33,375 nucleotides of DNA from the NCBI GenBank assembly GCA_964397295.1, contig CAYNJG010000060.1:1-33375 (forward strand), given 5' to 3'. Under the pieces are notes generated by a model. That model saw only the letters and a list, made by a program, of their open reading frames with translations. It searched no databases and was not told the DNA's origin. Source of the DNA: CAYNJG01 sp964397295. Its GTDB lineage: Bacteria; Planctomycetota; Planctomycetia; Pirellulales; Pirellulaceae. A program made the translations under genes and the position numbers. Shown here piece after piece: positions 1-8,063 of this stretch; positions within the stretch are counted from its first letter, which is position 1; every line of letters begins with the position of its first letter.

Positions 1-54
1 CAACTCCAACTCCAACTCCAACTCCAACTCCAACTCCAACTCCAACTCCAACTC
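1..54 (+). repeat. Hexanucleotide microsatellite (CAACTC) x9, coding
   Basis: Nine uninterrupted copies of CAACTC fill the first 54 bases and probably continue beyond the window edge. In the reading frame of the downstream LamG protein (codons starting at base 3) it reads ACT CCA repeated, a Thr-Pro linker. Because the unit is six bases, copy-number change lengthens or shortens the linker without shifting the frame. Degenerate Thr/Pro/Ser-rich linkers without a perfect DNA repeat separate the later domains of the same protein. Confidence 0.95.
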
Positions 55-2111
55 CGTCCAGCGGCAGTGGTCCTGTCGTCGACTTGCGTTTCAATGAAGG
101 CCAATGGATTCGGACGACTGACCAATCCGGAAACGGGAATCACGGCTATCTTCTCAACACCGAAGCAAGTGATTGGGTCCCTGGTGCTGAGGGAAGTGGC
201 GTTCGTTTAGACAGCGTTAACGAACGTGTTCAGGTTCGTTCTTCACCAACTTGGGCGACTCAGGTTGAGAGCTTTACGGTGTCAGCTTGGGTCCGAGTCG
301 ATCAACTAGCGGGTAGCAACTACAGTTCAATTTTCACCGTTGGCAGTTGGCAAGATCGCCGATTGAGTGTCTATCCGGTGAACGGTACGTTGGCGTTTGA
401 GGCTCGAAGTGACGGTTGGAATACTTCGGTTACCAGCTCTCCGCAGTCGTTTTTGCAATCAGCGGATGGTCAGTTTCACCACATCGTTGCGGTGAAAGAT
501 GCTGCGTCGAACTCGGCATCGTTGTATGTCGATGGCCAGCTCGTCGGCACCGATCGCTTTGCGTCGGGGGCTGTCGACTTGCGTGGTTGGGACCTGTCGT
601 TTTGTGGCACGTCTGACGGCGGGCAGCAGCTTGCGTGTACCGTCGACAACGTGTCGATGTACCACCGTGCGATGAACGCGGCGGAGGTTGGCCAAGTGTT
701 CCGTGGCCAAGCGCTATCCGGCGCCACGCCGCAACCCACAACTCCTTCAACGACCACCAATGTGCCAAGTGGCGCGGTTATCGATCTCGTATTTGCCGAG
801 GGTAGCGGGAATTCTTCGGCAGATCGGTCGGGTCGCGGTAATAATGCGTTGCTGGTCAACACCGAAAACGCGGATTGGGTGGGTGGACGCACCGGCCACG
901 CCATCAATCTGGACGGAATCAATGAACGAGTGCGTGTGCCGTCTTCTGCGAGTTGGGCGGGGCAAGTGTCCAACGTCACGGTTGCGGCTTGGGTGAAGTT
1001 CGATCAACTGGTTGGCACGAATTATCAATCCATCATCAGTGTCGGGAGTTGGGCGGACCAGCGACTCAATGTTTATCACGTGAACGGCCAGCTGCAGTTC
1101 GCTGGTAACGCAACTGGTTGGGACGTGCACGCTGTCGGAGAATGGCAGTCGTTTTTGTCGCGGCCAGATAATCAATTCCATCACATTGCTGTGGTTAAGA
1201 ATGAGGCAACACACACGGCATCCATCTACGTCGATGGAAAGTTGATCGGCACGGACAACTACGCGAGCGGTACGCTTAATTTGAATGGCTGGGATTTGTC
1301 CTTCTGTGCGAACTCATTGGGCGACCACAGCATGCCGTGCCAGTTGGATAGCGCGGCGATGTATCATCGAGCACTCAGTGGAAGCGAAATCGCACAACTT
1401 TATAGTGGCGGTCAGGTTGCAAGTGGCACCTTGGCGACCTCATCTCCGGGCGCTGCCTCGGTTCCGACCGGCGCCGTGCTGGATGTGCGTTTCAACGAAG
1501 GCAGTGGTAGCACCTCCAACGACAATTCAGGGCAAGGCAATCACGCTCGGTTAGTGGAAACAGAAAACTCGGATTGGGTGAACGGAAGTGCTGTTCGATT
1601 GGATGGCGTCAGCGAACAAGTGCGAATCGAGAGTTCGTCGAGTTTAAATACCGTGCATGCTGATTTAACGTTATCGATGTGGGTGCGTTTCGATCAGACC
1701 ACCGGAACCAACTACGAATCAATCGCTAGTGTGGGAAGTTGGACCGATCAGCGACTTAACATCTACCCTGTTGATGGCCGCTTGCAGGTTTCGGCGGCGA
1801 CATTGGGGCGTCCGTCGGTACTCGTCAGTAGTCCGCTACCATTCCTGCAGAATGCTGATGGGCAGTTCCACCACATCGTGATTGCGAAAAATGCCGATCA
1901 GTCGCAACTAGCTTTGTACGTGGACGGCGTGCTTGTTAGTGAAAATCAATCTGTCACAGGCAGCGTTGATTTTCGCGGCTGGGAGTTGGCCTTCGGAGGG
2001 AATTCGAGAGGTCAGCATTTGCTGCCGATGACTTTGGATTCCGCGTTGTTCTACACTCGAGGGCTTACCCCGGCTGAAGTTAGCCAACTATACAGGGCCG
2101 GCACACGATAG
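1..2111 (+). CDS. Secreted/surface protein with three tandem LamG (concanavalin A-like) domains, 5' partial
   Basis: The open frame enters from the window edge through the Thr-Pro linker, so the N-terminus (signal peptide and any catalytic domain) is not visible. Three homologous domains of about 200 residues follow, at roughly 75-700, 770-1410 and 1475-2105. Each begins with a DLRFNEG-like strand, has a V(R/P)SS-W segment, a SVGSW-DQRL strand, a QFHHI core, a YVDG turn and ends with a MYHRAL-like segment. This is the LamG/Laminin_G_3 jelly-roll pattern, known to bind carbohydrate or protein ligands outside the cell. Linkers are rich in Thr, Pro and Ser. The protein ends in LYRAGTR with no PEP-CTERM or dockerin. 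Which enzyme or surface structure these domains serve cannot be told from this part. The TAG stop is at 2109-2111. Confidence 0.9.
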   Translation, partial: TPTPTPTPTPTPTPTPTPSSGSGPVVDLRFNEGQWIRTTDQSGNGNHGYLLNTEASDWVPGAEGSGVRLDSVNERVQVRSSPTWATQVESFTVSAWVRVDQLAGSNYSSIFTVGSWQDRRLSVYPVNGTLAFEARSDGWNTSVTSSPQSFLQSADGQFHHIVAVKDAASNSASLYVDGQLVGTDRFASGAVDLRGWDLSFCGTSDGGQQLACTVDNVSMYHRAMNAAEVGQVFRGQALSGATPQPTTPSTTTNVPSGAVIDLVFAEGSGNSSADRSGRGNNALLVNTENADWVGGRTGHAINLDGINERVRVPSSASWAGQVSNVTVAAWVKFDQLVGTNYQSIISVGSWADQRLNVYHVNGQLQFAGNATGWDVHAVGEWQSFLSRPDNQFHHIAVVKNEATHTASIYVDGKLIGTDNYASGTLNLNGWDLSFCANSLGDHSMPCQLDSAAMYHRALSGSEIAQLYSGGQVASGTLATSSPGAASVPTGAVLDVRFNEGSGSTSNDNSGQGNHARLVETENSDWVNGSAVRLDGVSEQVRIESSSSLNTVHADLTLSMWVRFDQTTGTNYESIASVGSWTDQRLNIYPVDGRLQVSAATLGRPSVLVSSPLPFLQNADGQFHHIVIAKNADQSQLALYVDGVLVSENQSVTGSVDFRGWELAFGGNSRGQHLLPMTLDSALFYTRGLTPAEVSQLYRAGTR

Positions 2112-2231
2112 CCTTCGTGTTTGTTCGGTGATGCGGGCGTAGTGAACGAGACGCTTAGTTTGTACAATCGACGACTCCGCATCGTTCGCAGTTTGGAACG
2201 ATCAACTTTGCGAGCCTGTTGAAAGCCAAGC

Positions 2232-3548
2232 GTGTCGGAACCCAATTCGAATCGAAAAGTCCTCGGCGTTATACTGCTCACGGTTTTTCTGGATCTGGTC
2301 GGTTTCTCGATCATTTTTCCACTTTTCCCGGACATGCTTGAGTACTACTTGGGGCAAGAGCAAGCCGGCGGCTGGTTGCATGGGCTGATCGCGAATCTCG
2401 AGCAGTTGAGTGGTTTTAAGGGTGAACAGGCCCGACTTGCTGCGACCGTATTGTTTGGTGGTTTGCTTGGCTCGCTGTACTCCGTGCTGCAGTTTATTGC
2501 TTCGCCGATTTGGGGCTCGATGTCGGACGCTCGGGGGCGTCGTAGCATTTTGGTGATCACAACGCTCGGTACTGCCTTTGGCTATTTGCTGTGGGTGTTT
2601 GCGGGTTCGTTCTGGTTGCTCGTTTTGTCTCGCTTGGTCGGTGGATTGATGGCTGGCAATCTATCGGTCGCAACGGCGGCTGTTGCGGACGCTACGGACG
2701 AGAATTCTCGTTCGAAAGGCATGGGGATGATTGGCGCAGCGTTCGGTGTCGGTTTTATCGTGGGGCCGGCGATGGGTGCGTTGCTTAGCCGTTGGGATCT
2801 TTCGCAGACGTTAACGTCGATTCCGGGATTGAATCCATTTTCGGGGCCGGCGTTGGTGGCTTTGGTTCTAGCGGTCGTGAACTTCGTATGGGTGCTACGT
2901 AGTTTTCCAGAGACGTTGGGTGGTGAAGGTGGCGGTGCGTCTCATGCTCGTCGTCCCGTCAATCCGCTTCAGCTTTTTCGCCCGTTCGATCTCCCGGGAG
3001 TCAATCGTACGAATTTGTTGAACTTCGTTTTCATCTTTGCTTTTGCTGGAATGGAATTCACATTGACGTTTTTGGCCAAAGACCGGTTTGGTTACACGGC
3101 GGCACAGCAAGGTTTTCTGTTTCTATTTATTGGAATTGTCATTGCCGTTGTGCAAGGCGGTGTGATTCGGCGGCTTGCTCCGAAATATGGCGAGAAGAGA
3201 CTCGTGGTCGTCGGTCTCGCGTGTGTTATGCCGGGGCTACTGTTGATTGCGATTTGTAAGCAGCAATGGGTGCTGTATCTGGGGCTGTTTTTCGTAGCGG
3301 TCGGCCAATCGCTCGTGTCACCAAGTCTTACCGCGTTGGTCAGTTTGTATTCTCCTAGTGATCGGCAAGGAGAAGTGCTTGGCGTTTTTCGATCGGTGGG
3401 CTCGTTAGGGCGGGCGTTTGCTCCGATTGCTGCGGCGCTTATCTATTGGCGATTCGGGAGCCATTGGCCGTACTTCGGCAGCGCGCTGGTCCTGATGTTG
3501 CCGATCTGGCTTGCCGTTGGCCTGCCGATCAAACGAAAAGTAGATTGA
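2232..3548 (+). CDS. MFS transporter, DHA1/TCR-Tet-like, 12 TM
   Basis: A 438-residue inner-membrane protein with about twelve hydrophobic segments, the usual length for drug:H+ antiporter-type major facilitator proteins. The MFS signature motif A is clear between TM2 and TM3 (GSMSDARGRR, residues 95-104), and TM1 carries an Asp followed by a GFSIIFPLFP stretch like the TetA/TCR group. An unusually long first external loop (about residues 33-70) precedes TM2. The start is GTG (GTG TCG GAA CCC). No ATG gives an equally complete TM1. The neighbours are functionally unrelated, so the substrate is unknown; efflux of a small molecule is the family-based guess. A TACAAT hexamer at 2163-2168 could be its -10 element. 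It lies 120 bp after the LamG gene, so it may have its own promoter. Confidence 0.9.
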   Translation: MSEPNSNRKVLGVILLTVFLDLVGFSIIFPLFPDMLEYYLGQEQAGGWLHGLIANLEQLSGFKGEQARLAATVLFGGLLGSLYSVLQFIASPIWGSMSDARGRRSILVITTLGTAFGYLLWVFAGSFWLLVLSRLVGGLMAGNLSVATAAVADATDENSRSKGMGMIGAAFGVGFIVGPAMGALLSRWDLSQTLTSIPGLNPFSGPALVALVLAVVNFVWVLRSFPETLGGEGGGASHARRPVNPLQLFRPFDLPGVNRTNLLNFVFIFAFAGMEFTLTFLAKDRFGYTAAQQGFLFLFIGIVIAVVQGGVIRRLAPKYGEKRLVVVGLACVMPGLLLIAICKQQWVLYLGLFFVAVGQSLVSPSLTALVSLYSPSDRQGEVLGVFRSVGSLGRAFAPIAAALIYWRFGSHWPYFGSALVLMLPIWLAVGLPIKRKVD

Positions 3549-3564
3549 CGTCTGGGCCCCTGCC

Positions 3565-3584
3565 ACACACTCAGCGTCGTGTGT
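3565..3584 (+). terminator. Hairpin after MFS gene, possible terminator
   Basis: Perfect 6-bp inverted repeat ACACAC / GTGTGT with an 8-base loop, starting 17 bases after the MFS stop codon. No run of T follows, so it may only be a 3'-end stabilising hairpin. Confidence 0.3.
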
Positions 3585-3605
3585 TAATAGATCGGCACGT
3601 ACCAA

Positions 3606-3628
3606 TTGGAGCCTCGTCAGGATAGAAT
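3606..3628 (+). promoter_or_regulatory. Putative promoter element TTGGAG-N11-TAGAAT
   Basis: TAGAAT (3623-3628) followed by GG lies 26 bases before the ATG of the sigma-54 activator gene and resembles a sigma-70 -10 box. TTGGAG lies 11 bases upstream. The same pair occurs before the genes starting at 11146 and, with small changes, 9079. The spacing is too short for a standard -35/-10 pair, so only the -10 part is a conventional call. Confidence 0.35.
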
Positions 3629-3654
3629 GGTGAGTTGTTCGTAAAGGCTGGGGC

Positions 3655-5484
3655 ATGAGCGAAAACGGTTATTGCTATTTGACGATGACGGCTGGACCGC
3701 GAGCCGGTACAAGCTTCTTGCTGGATCCGACCGATTGTACGCGCGTTGGTCGAGGCACCGAATGTGACATCATTCTTGTCGATCCGTTGTGCTCACGGGT
3801 GCATGCCGAGTTGCAGCGAGAGGAAGACGGGTGGTGGCTCCAAGATCGTGAGAGTCGCAATGGCACGTTTCTTAACGGTCAGCGAGTCGAGCGTGGTCGC
3901 CTGAACGTTGGCGGCATGTTCAAGGTTGGTTCGACAGAGTTTCTGTTCAATTGGTCGGATGAACCTCCGACAATGAACACGGACTCGCAGAATTCTGAAC
4001 GCATCGTACGCCAGCAGACATTCGAGCCGACCGAAACGAATGTCTTGACTTCATCTTTTCGCGTCGAGCACCTGCCCGAAGAAGTCATGGTGCTGTACCA
4101 ACTCAGCCTGAAACTGATGGGGACGCGGGAGCCAGATAGTGTTGTTGAGTCGGCACTCGAACGACTTCGGGAACGCACGGAGTCTGCCGTTGCCGGATTT
4201 TTATGGGTGAATGACGACGAGCAACTCACACCGAAGATCGTGATTCCGTCGGAAGCGGACGGCGAAGTTCCACTCAGTCAGCAGTTGACCGATCTAGTTT
4301 GCCGCAAGTCGCGAGCGATTTGGGTCGCAAACCAACCAAAACAATCCTCGCCCGCAAAGTTCACGGATGCGATTTGCGTGCCACTCATTCACGAACGAAA
4401 TACTCTCGGCGCAATTCATTTGTACCGCGAACGCGGTCACTTCGAACAAAAAGATTTCGATTTTTCGATCGCCTTGGCGGGTTTGCTTGTGGTTGCACTA
4501 GTCCGAGCACGAGAGCAAGCGACGCTTGTCGCAAAGAATCAGCGATTAGTTGACAGTTCGGCAAACAACGACGAACTGTTAGGCGAATGCGACTCCATGC
4601 TGGAGCTTAAATCCACGATTGGGCGAATAGCAACGGCCACCGGCTGCGTTCTGATTCGTGGCGAAAGCGGAGTTGGCAAAGAACTAGTGGCTAGTGCCGT
4701 TCATCGCGCTTCAGCCAGGGCGGATCGACCGATGCTTGCCGTCAACTGTGCAGCAATTCCTGAAAATCTGATCGAGAGTCAGCTGTTTGGCCATGTCAAA
4801 GGCGCATTCACGAGCGCGGATTCCGATCATCAAGGTTGGTTTCAACAAGCGGATTCCGGGACGTTGTTTTTGGATGAAGTGGGTGAGTTGCCTCTGATAG
4901 CGCAGGCCAAGTTGTTGCGAATTTTGGAAGGCCACTCATTCTTGCCGCTTGGTGCGACGACGGAAATTTCTGTTGATGTGCGAGTGATCGCGGCAACGAA
5001 TCGTGATTTGCGTCATTTGGTAAACGAGAAAAAATTCCGCGAAGATCTGTTCTATCGGCTGACGGTTTTCGAAATCAATGTCCCGCCGCTTCGTGATCGA
5101 GAAGGCGACGTTCAGCTACTTACCGAACATTTTCTTGAACACTTCAAGCAGCATCACGGGCGACCAGAACTAACCCTGTCTGACGAAGCTCGACACAAAC
5201 TTACGATGCATAGCTGGCCCGGAAACGTGCGGCAGCTTCGAAACGTTATCGATAGTGCCATTGTGATGACCGAAGGCGAAGTGATCGAGGCCGGTGAATT
5301 GGGGCTGCAGGACGCTGGCGAGATGCCAGATTCATTGCTGATTGACCACTGGGAAGCGAAACTAATTCGGGAAGCGCTGCGACGTACTAACGGTAAGGTG
5401 CCGGAAGCCGCTAAACTGTTGGGCATCGGTCGCGCGACGTTGTACCGGAAACTCGATGAGTACGGAATCGAACGTAGCAAATAG
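3655..5484 (+). CDS. Sigma-54-dependent transcriptional activator, FHA-GAF-AAA+-Fis HTH
   Basis: A 609-residue cytoplasmic bacterial enhancer-binding protein. Residues 1-100 form an FHA phosphothreonine-binding domain (VGRG at 31-34, SRVHAEL at 47-53, NGTFLNG at 69-75). Residues about 155-300 look like a GAF sensor domain. The AAA+ domain follows, with Walker A GESGVGKE (336-343), the sigma-54 contact loop GAFTSA (383-388; consensus GAFTGA) and Walker B TLFLDE (403-408). The C-terminal 45 residues are a Fis-type helix-turn-helix. By family it remodels sigma-54 RNA polymerase in response to a phosphorylated partner bound by FHA, likely from a Ser/Thr kinase (none adjacent; a kinase tail lies at 33067-33375). 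The start ATG is preceded by AAAGGCTGGGG. I see no -24/-12 promoter nearby that would name its target. Confidence 0.93.
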   Translation: MSENGYCYLTMTAGPRAGTSFLLDPTDCTRVGRGTECDIILVDPLCSRVHAELQREEDGWWLQDRESRNGTFLNGQRVERGRLNVGGMFKVGSTEFLFNWSDEPPTMNTDSQNSERIVRQQTFEPTETNVLTSSFRVEHLPEEVMVLYQLSLKLMGTREPDSVVESALERLRERTESAVAGFLWVNDDEQLTPKIVIPSEADGEVPLSQQLTDLVCRKSRAIWVANQPKQSSPAKFTDAICVPLIHERNTLGAIHLYRERGHFEQKDFDFSIALAGLLVVALVRAREQATLVAKNQRLVDSSANNDELLGECDSMLELKSTIGRIATATGCVLIRGESGVGKELVASAVHRASARADRPMLAVNCAAIPENLIESQLFGHVKGAFTSADSDHQGWFQQADSGTLFLDEVGELPLIAQAKLLRILEGHSFLPLGATTEISVDVRVIAATNRDLRHLVNEKKFREDLFYRLTVFEINVPPLRDREGDVQLLTEHFLEHFKQHHGRPELTLSDEARHKLTMHSWPGNVRQLRNVIDSAIVMTEGEVIEAGELGLQDAGEMPDSLLIDHWEAKLIREALRRTNGKVPEAAKLLGIGRATLYRKLDEYGIERSK

Positions 5485-5502
5485 CTTCGGCTTCGCATTG
5501 TT

Positions 5503-5523
5503 GCGCGCGGATTTGTCACGCGC
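5503..5523 (+). terminator. Possible intrinsic terminator after sigma-54 activator
   Basis: GCGCG (5503-5507, or 5505-5509) can pair with CGCGC (5519-5523). It is followed by a pyrimidine-rich tract, TATTTCCTCCTTCC then TTTTTC. It sits 19 bases after the activator stop and before the DUF1080 gene. The stem is short and the T tract is interrupted, so this is tentative. Confidence 0.35.
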
Positions 5524-5563
5524 TATTTCCTCCTTCCTTTTTCTTTCCTTCGTAGAGCAAACC

Positions 5564-6229
5564 ATGAAACGAATCGCTGTCCTTCTCGCTATTGTTCTCT
5601 CGCCGTTGACACTTGTTGCCGAAGAATCCGAATGGGTTTCCATGTTCAACGGAAAATCGTTGGCTGGTTGGACGCAGAAAAACGGCTACGCATCGTACTC
5701 TGTCGTTGATGGAGCGATCAAAGGTGTAACGGCCGAAGGTAGCCCGAACTCGTTCTTGTGTTCGGTTACGGAATACGGCGATTTCGAATTTGAGTTTGAA
5801 GTAAAGGTTCACGACAAACTGAACTCGGGCGTGCAAATCCGTTCGCAAACGCGAGACGAAAAAGGCAAGCATTCGATCTACAACACAGGTCGAGTCAATG
5901 GACCGCAAGTCGAGATCGAAGCGGGTGGCGAAAAAGGCGCTGAAGCTGGCTACGTTTATGGCGAAGCCGCCGGTGGTTGGATGACTCCCAAAGAGCGACT
6001 TGTTCCGCACAAGCATTTCAAAGACGGTGAGTGGAACAAATACCGTATCGTTGCCAAAGGTCCTCGAATCCAAACGTTTATCAACGATCAGAAAATCGAA
6101 GACTTAACGGATGAGGCAAAGCACAAGTCACATCCGAAAGGATTTATAGGCTTGCAAGTACACGGCATCGGCAAGAATCAAGGTCCGTTTGACGTCATGT
6201 GGAAGAATCTTCGTATCCGCGAACTTTGA
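5564..6229 (+). CDS. Secreted 3-keto-disaccharide hydrolase domain (DUF1080) protein
   Basis: A 221-residue protein with a Sec signal peptide (MKRIAVLLAIVLSPLTLVA, cleavage near residue 19) followed by one DUF1080 / 3-keto-disaccharide hydrolase jelly-roll domain. Diagnostic family features are the opening WVSMFNGKSLAGW, the FEFEFEVKV strand, NSGVQIRSQ, the GPQVEIE strand and the closing GFIGLQVHG. The family is heavily expanded in planctomycetes and includes periplasmic enzymes acting on 3-keto-glycosides, though many members are uncharacterised. The ATG at 5564 was chosen over upstream in-frame codons because it begins an ideal signal peptide; a start at 5456 would overlap the activator gene. 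It is followed convergently by the TrpF-family gene. Confidence 0.88.
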   Translation: MKRIAVLLAIVLSPLTLVAEESEWVSMFNGKSLAGWTQKNGYASYSVVDGAIKGVTAEGSPNSFLCSVTEYGDFEFEFEVKVHDKLNSGVQIRSQTRDEKGKHSIYNTGRVNGPQVEIEAGGEKGAEAGYVYGEAAGGWMTPKERLVPHKHFKDGEWNKYRIVAKGPRIQTFINDQKIEDLTDEAKHKSHPKGFIGLQVHGIGKNQGPFDVMWKNLRIREL

Positions 6230-6277
6230 TGATCAAGTCTGGCGACCTTTTGGCGTGAGGTGGGAACATTCGTGATT

Positions 6278-6934
6278 CTACCTTCTCCAAACGTTCGCAG
6301 TGAACTCGTCGAGCAATTGTGCGTCGAGTTTGTTGTGGCGTCGCACCCCCGAACATAAATCGACACCGAATGGGGCGACAGTAGAAATAGCCCTGACTAC
6401 GTTATTTGGGTTTAACCCACCGGCGAGAAACACGGGCTTGCATGTACGTCGGACGAATTCGGAACTGATGTTCCAGTCGTGAACGCGCCCAGTTCCGCCA
6501 AGGTCTGCAACTGCTGCCCCTGTAGTGCCTCCATCGAGAATGAAAGCGTGGACGTAGGGCTCATACACGTCGATAAGTTCCAGCGCACTTCGGTCCTCGA
6601 TATGAACGACTTGCACACGCCTTACGTTTGGAATCTGCGCGATTATCCGGTCATACTCGTGGGTTTCGATGTGCTGGACAACCTGTACTGCGGTAGTGCC
6701 GCAATATTCAACCTGGCTCGCAATTTCGTCACCAGAAAAAGAGGCTGTGAGCAAGAACGTTTCTACTGTGAGAGGCGCGTAGCTCGCAATCTCACGAGCG
6801 GTATCGAGATCAATTTCGCGAGGGGTGGATGGCATGCTGCCCAGTAGTCCAATGGCATCCACGCCATGGGCAATAGCTAACCTCGCCTCGGCAATGGAAG
6901 AGATGCAGCAGACTTTTACTCGCGTCCTTTTCAT
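6278..6934 (-). CDS. trpF: Phosphoribosylanthranilate isomerase (TrpF) family protein
   Basis: A 218-residue (beta/alpha)8 protein of the TrpF family. In canonical TrpF the enzyme isomerises N-(5-phosphoribosyl)anthranilate in tryptophan synthesis. The first strand VKVCCIS carries the catalytic Cys (C9), the ILDGG strand carries the general acid Asp (D134), and phosphate-binding segments GGTGRVHDW (146-154), AGGLNPNNV (171-179) and VDLCSGVR (191-198) are present. Two family motifs differ: the usual QLHG strand reads VQVVQH (84-88 region), and SGVE reads SGVR. No other trp gene is in the window. It is the last gene of a minus-strand run, 43 bp behind a Gfo/Idh/MocA oxidoreductase and a sugar isomerase, so a role outside tryptophan synthesis is possible. 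GGAG precedes the ATG closely. Confidence 0.85.
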   Translation of the reverse strand: MKRTRVKVCCISSIAEARLAIAHGVDAIGLLGSMPSTPREIDLDTAREIASYAPLTVETFLLTASFSGDEIASQVEYCGTTAVQVVQHIETHEYDRIIAQIPNVRRVQVVHIEDRSALELIDVYEPYVHAFILDGGTTGAAVADLGGTGRVHDWNISSEFVRRTCKPVFLAGGLNPNNVVRAISTVAPFGVDLCSGVRRHNKLDAQLLDEFTANVWRR

Positions 6935-6977
6935 AGCTCCATTGTGATTTGGTTACAGCTTAGAAAAAACGATCACG

Positions 6978-8021
6978 CTATAGGCTGACGCTCGAACCAA
7001 GCTTCAAGCTTTCCGTTTGAGCATGGCAGATCGCGATTGCATCTTCGGCAAGTTGTCCGCCGAGAATCTCCGATGTCTGGTCGGCGGAGATGCAACGCAC
7101 GACTTCCTCAATTTCGGCCTGGAATGCCAGTGAAGGATCGCCATCGCCAAGGTCTGGTGTTTCCACGTTGCCGTCCGAATCGAGCAGTGTAGGTTGGCAG
7201 AGGTATTTTCCCTCTTCGCCGATGACTGCGAATTCGAAGGTAAGTGTGGCCTTTTCGAGTTGAATTTCAAATCCGTGAAGAAACGCGCGGCCCTGTTGTC
7301 CAATCGTGCCGCTGGATGCGCTGACAACGAGATCGGAATTGGCGAAGTTGAACAGTGTCATCCACGACTGTGGGCATTCACCTTGCATTCGTCCTCGGGT
7401 GACGACCGATTCGGGCATCCCAAACAGATAGCGAATGAAGTGTGCATCGTGAACGTGCAGGTCCAGCATCGGACCACCGACCAGCATCGGATCCCAGTAG
7501 TGTTCCAGCCAGGCCGGATCCGAGATTGTGCGACGGAAATGACCGCCAAGTAACTTGCCGTATTTGCCGCTGTGAACTATCGAACGAGCCCAACTGTATT
7601 CTGGAAAGAAGGGCAGCACATGTCCGACCAACAGGATACGTTTCCAATCAGCTGCGGTTTTGACAACTTGTTCGGACGACGCGGCATCCAGAGTAAGTGG
7701 CTTTTCACAGAAGACGTGCTTGCCTGCCTTGAGTGCTGCAGTGGCTACGTCGGCGTGACGAAACGGTGGCAATGTAATGTCGATCAGATCGATATCCTGG
7801 TCGGCGATCATCTCATCGGCTGATTCGTAGGTTTTGATGCCACTCAAATCCATCTGTTCGCCAGGCGGACCAAAGTTGCCTTTGATTCCACGCCAGTCAC
7901 CATCACGTTTTTTCTCGTCGCGTGACGCGATGGCAGTGACTTCGACTCCCGGCACCTTTTGGTAAGCCAGGTAGTGAATCATACCCATGAATCCGATACC
8001 AGAAATTCCAACGCGTAGCAT
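6978..8021 (-). CDS. Gfo/Idh/MocA family NAD(P)-dependent oxidoreductase
   Basis: A 347-residue cytoplasmic dehydrogenase. The N-terminal Rossmann fold has GISGIGFMG at residues 5-13. The family signature EKPL (CEKPL, about residues 106-110) includes the catalytic Lys region. The C-terminal half has the MocA-type sheet with GGPMLDLHVHDAHFIRYLFG, containing the His/Asp pair expected near the active site. Members oxidise or reduce sugars, inositols and glycosides at a ring or side-chain hydroxyl; the substrate cannot be read from sequence. The start is supported by a strong Shine-Dalgarno GGAGGA just upstream. It follows the sugar isomerase gene by 42 bp and precedes the TrpF-family gene by 43 bp, which suggests one transcript. 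No signal peptide is present, unlike many planctomycete paralogues. Confidence 0.93.
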   Translation of the reverse strand: MLRVGISGIGFMGMIHYLAYQKVPGVEVTAIASRDEKKRDGDWRGIKGNFGPPGEQMDLSGIKTYESADEMIADQDIDLIDITLPPFRHADVATAALKAGKHVFCEKPLTLDAASSEQVVKTAADWKRILLVGHVLPFFPEYSWARSIVHSGKYGKLLGGHFRRTISDPAWLEHYWDPMLVGGPMLDLHVHDAHFIRYLFGMPESVVTRGRMQGECPQSWMTLFNFANSDLVVSASSGTIGQQGRAFLHGFEIQLEKATLTFEFAVIGEEGKYLCQPTLLDSDGNVETPDLGDGDPSLAFQAEIEEVVRCISADQTSEILGGQLAEDAIAICHAQTESLKLGSSVSL

Positions 8022-8063
8022 GTGTGTCCTCCGGACTTGCCTAACGGCGGCTGGAAGCCACCA

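Noticed and set aside
1..60. CRISPR array reading of the repeat at the window start
   Set aside because: The repeat is a six-base tandem unit without spacers and is in frame with a protein linker.
476..979. Long open frames antisense to the LamG gene (also 747-1214)
   Set aside because: They lie opposite a clear domain array and their translations show no family pattern; they arise from codon bias.
5516..6073. Open frame antisense to the DUF1080 gene
   Set aside because: The opposite strand carries an unmistakable signal peptide plus DUF1080 domain; the antisense translation has no recognisable features.
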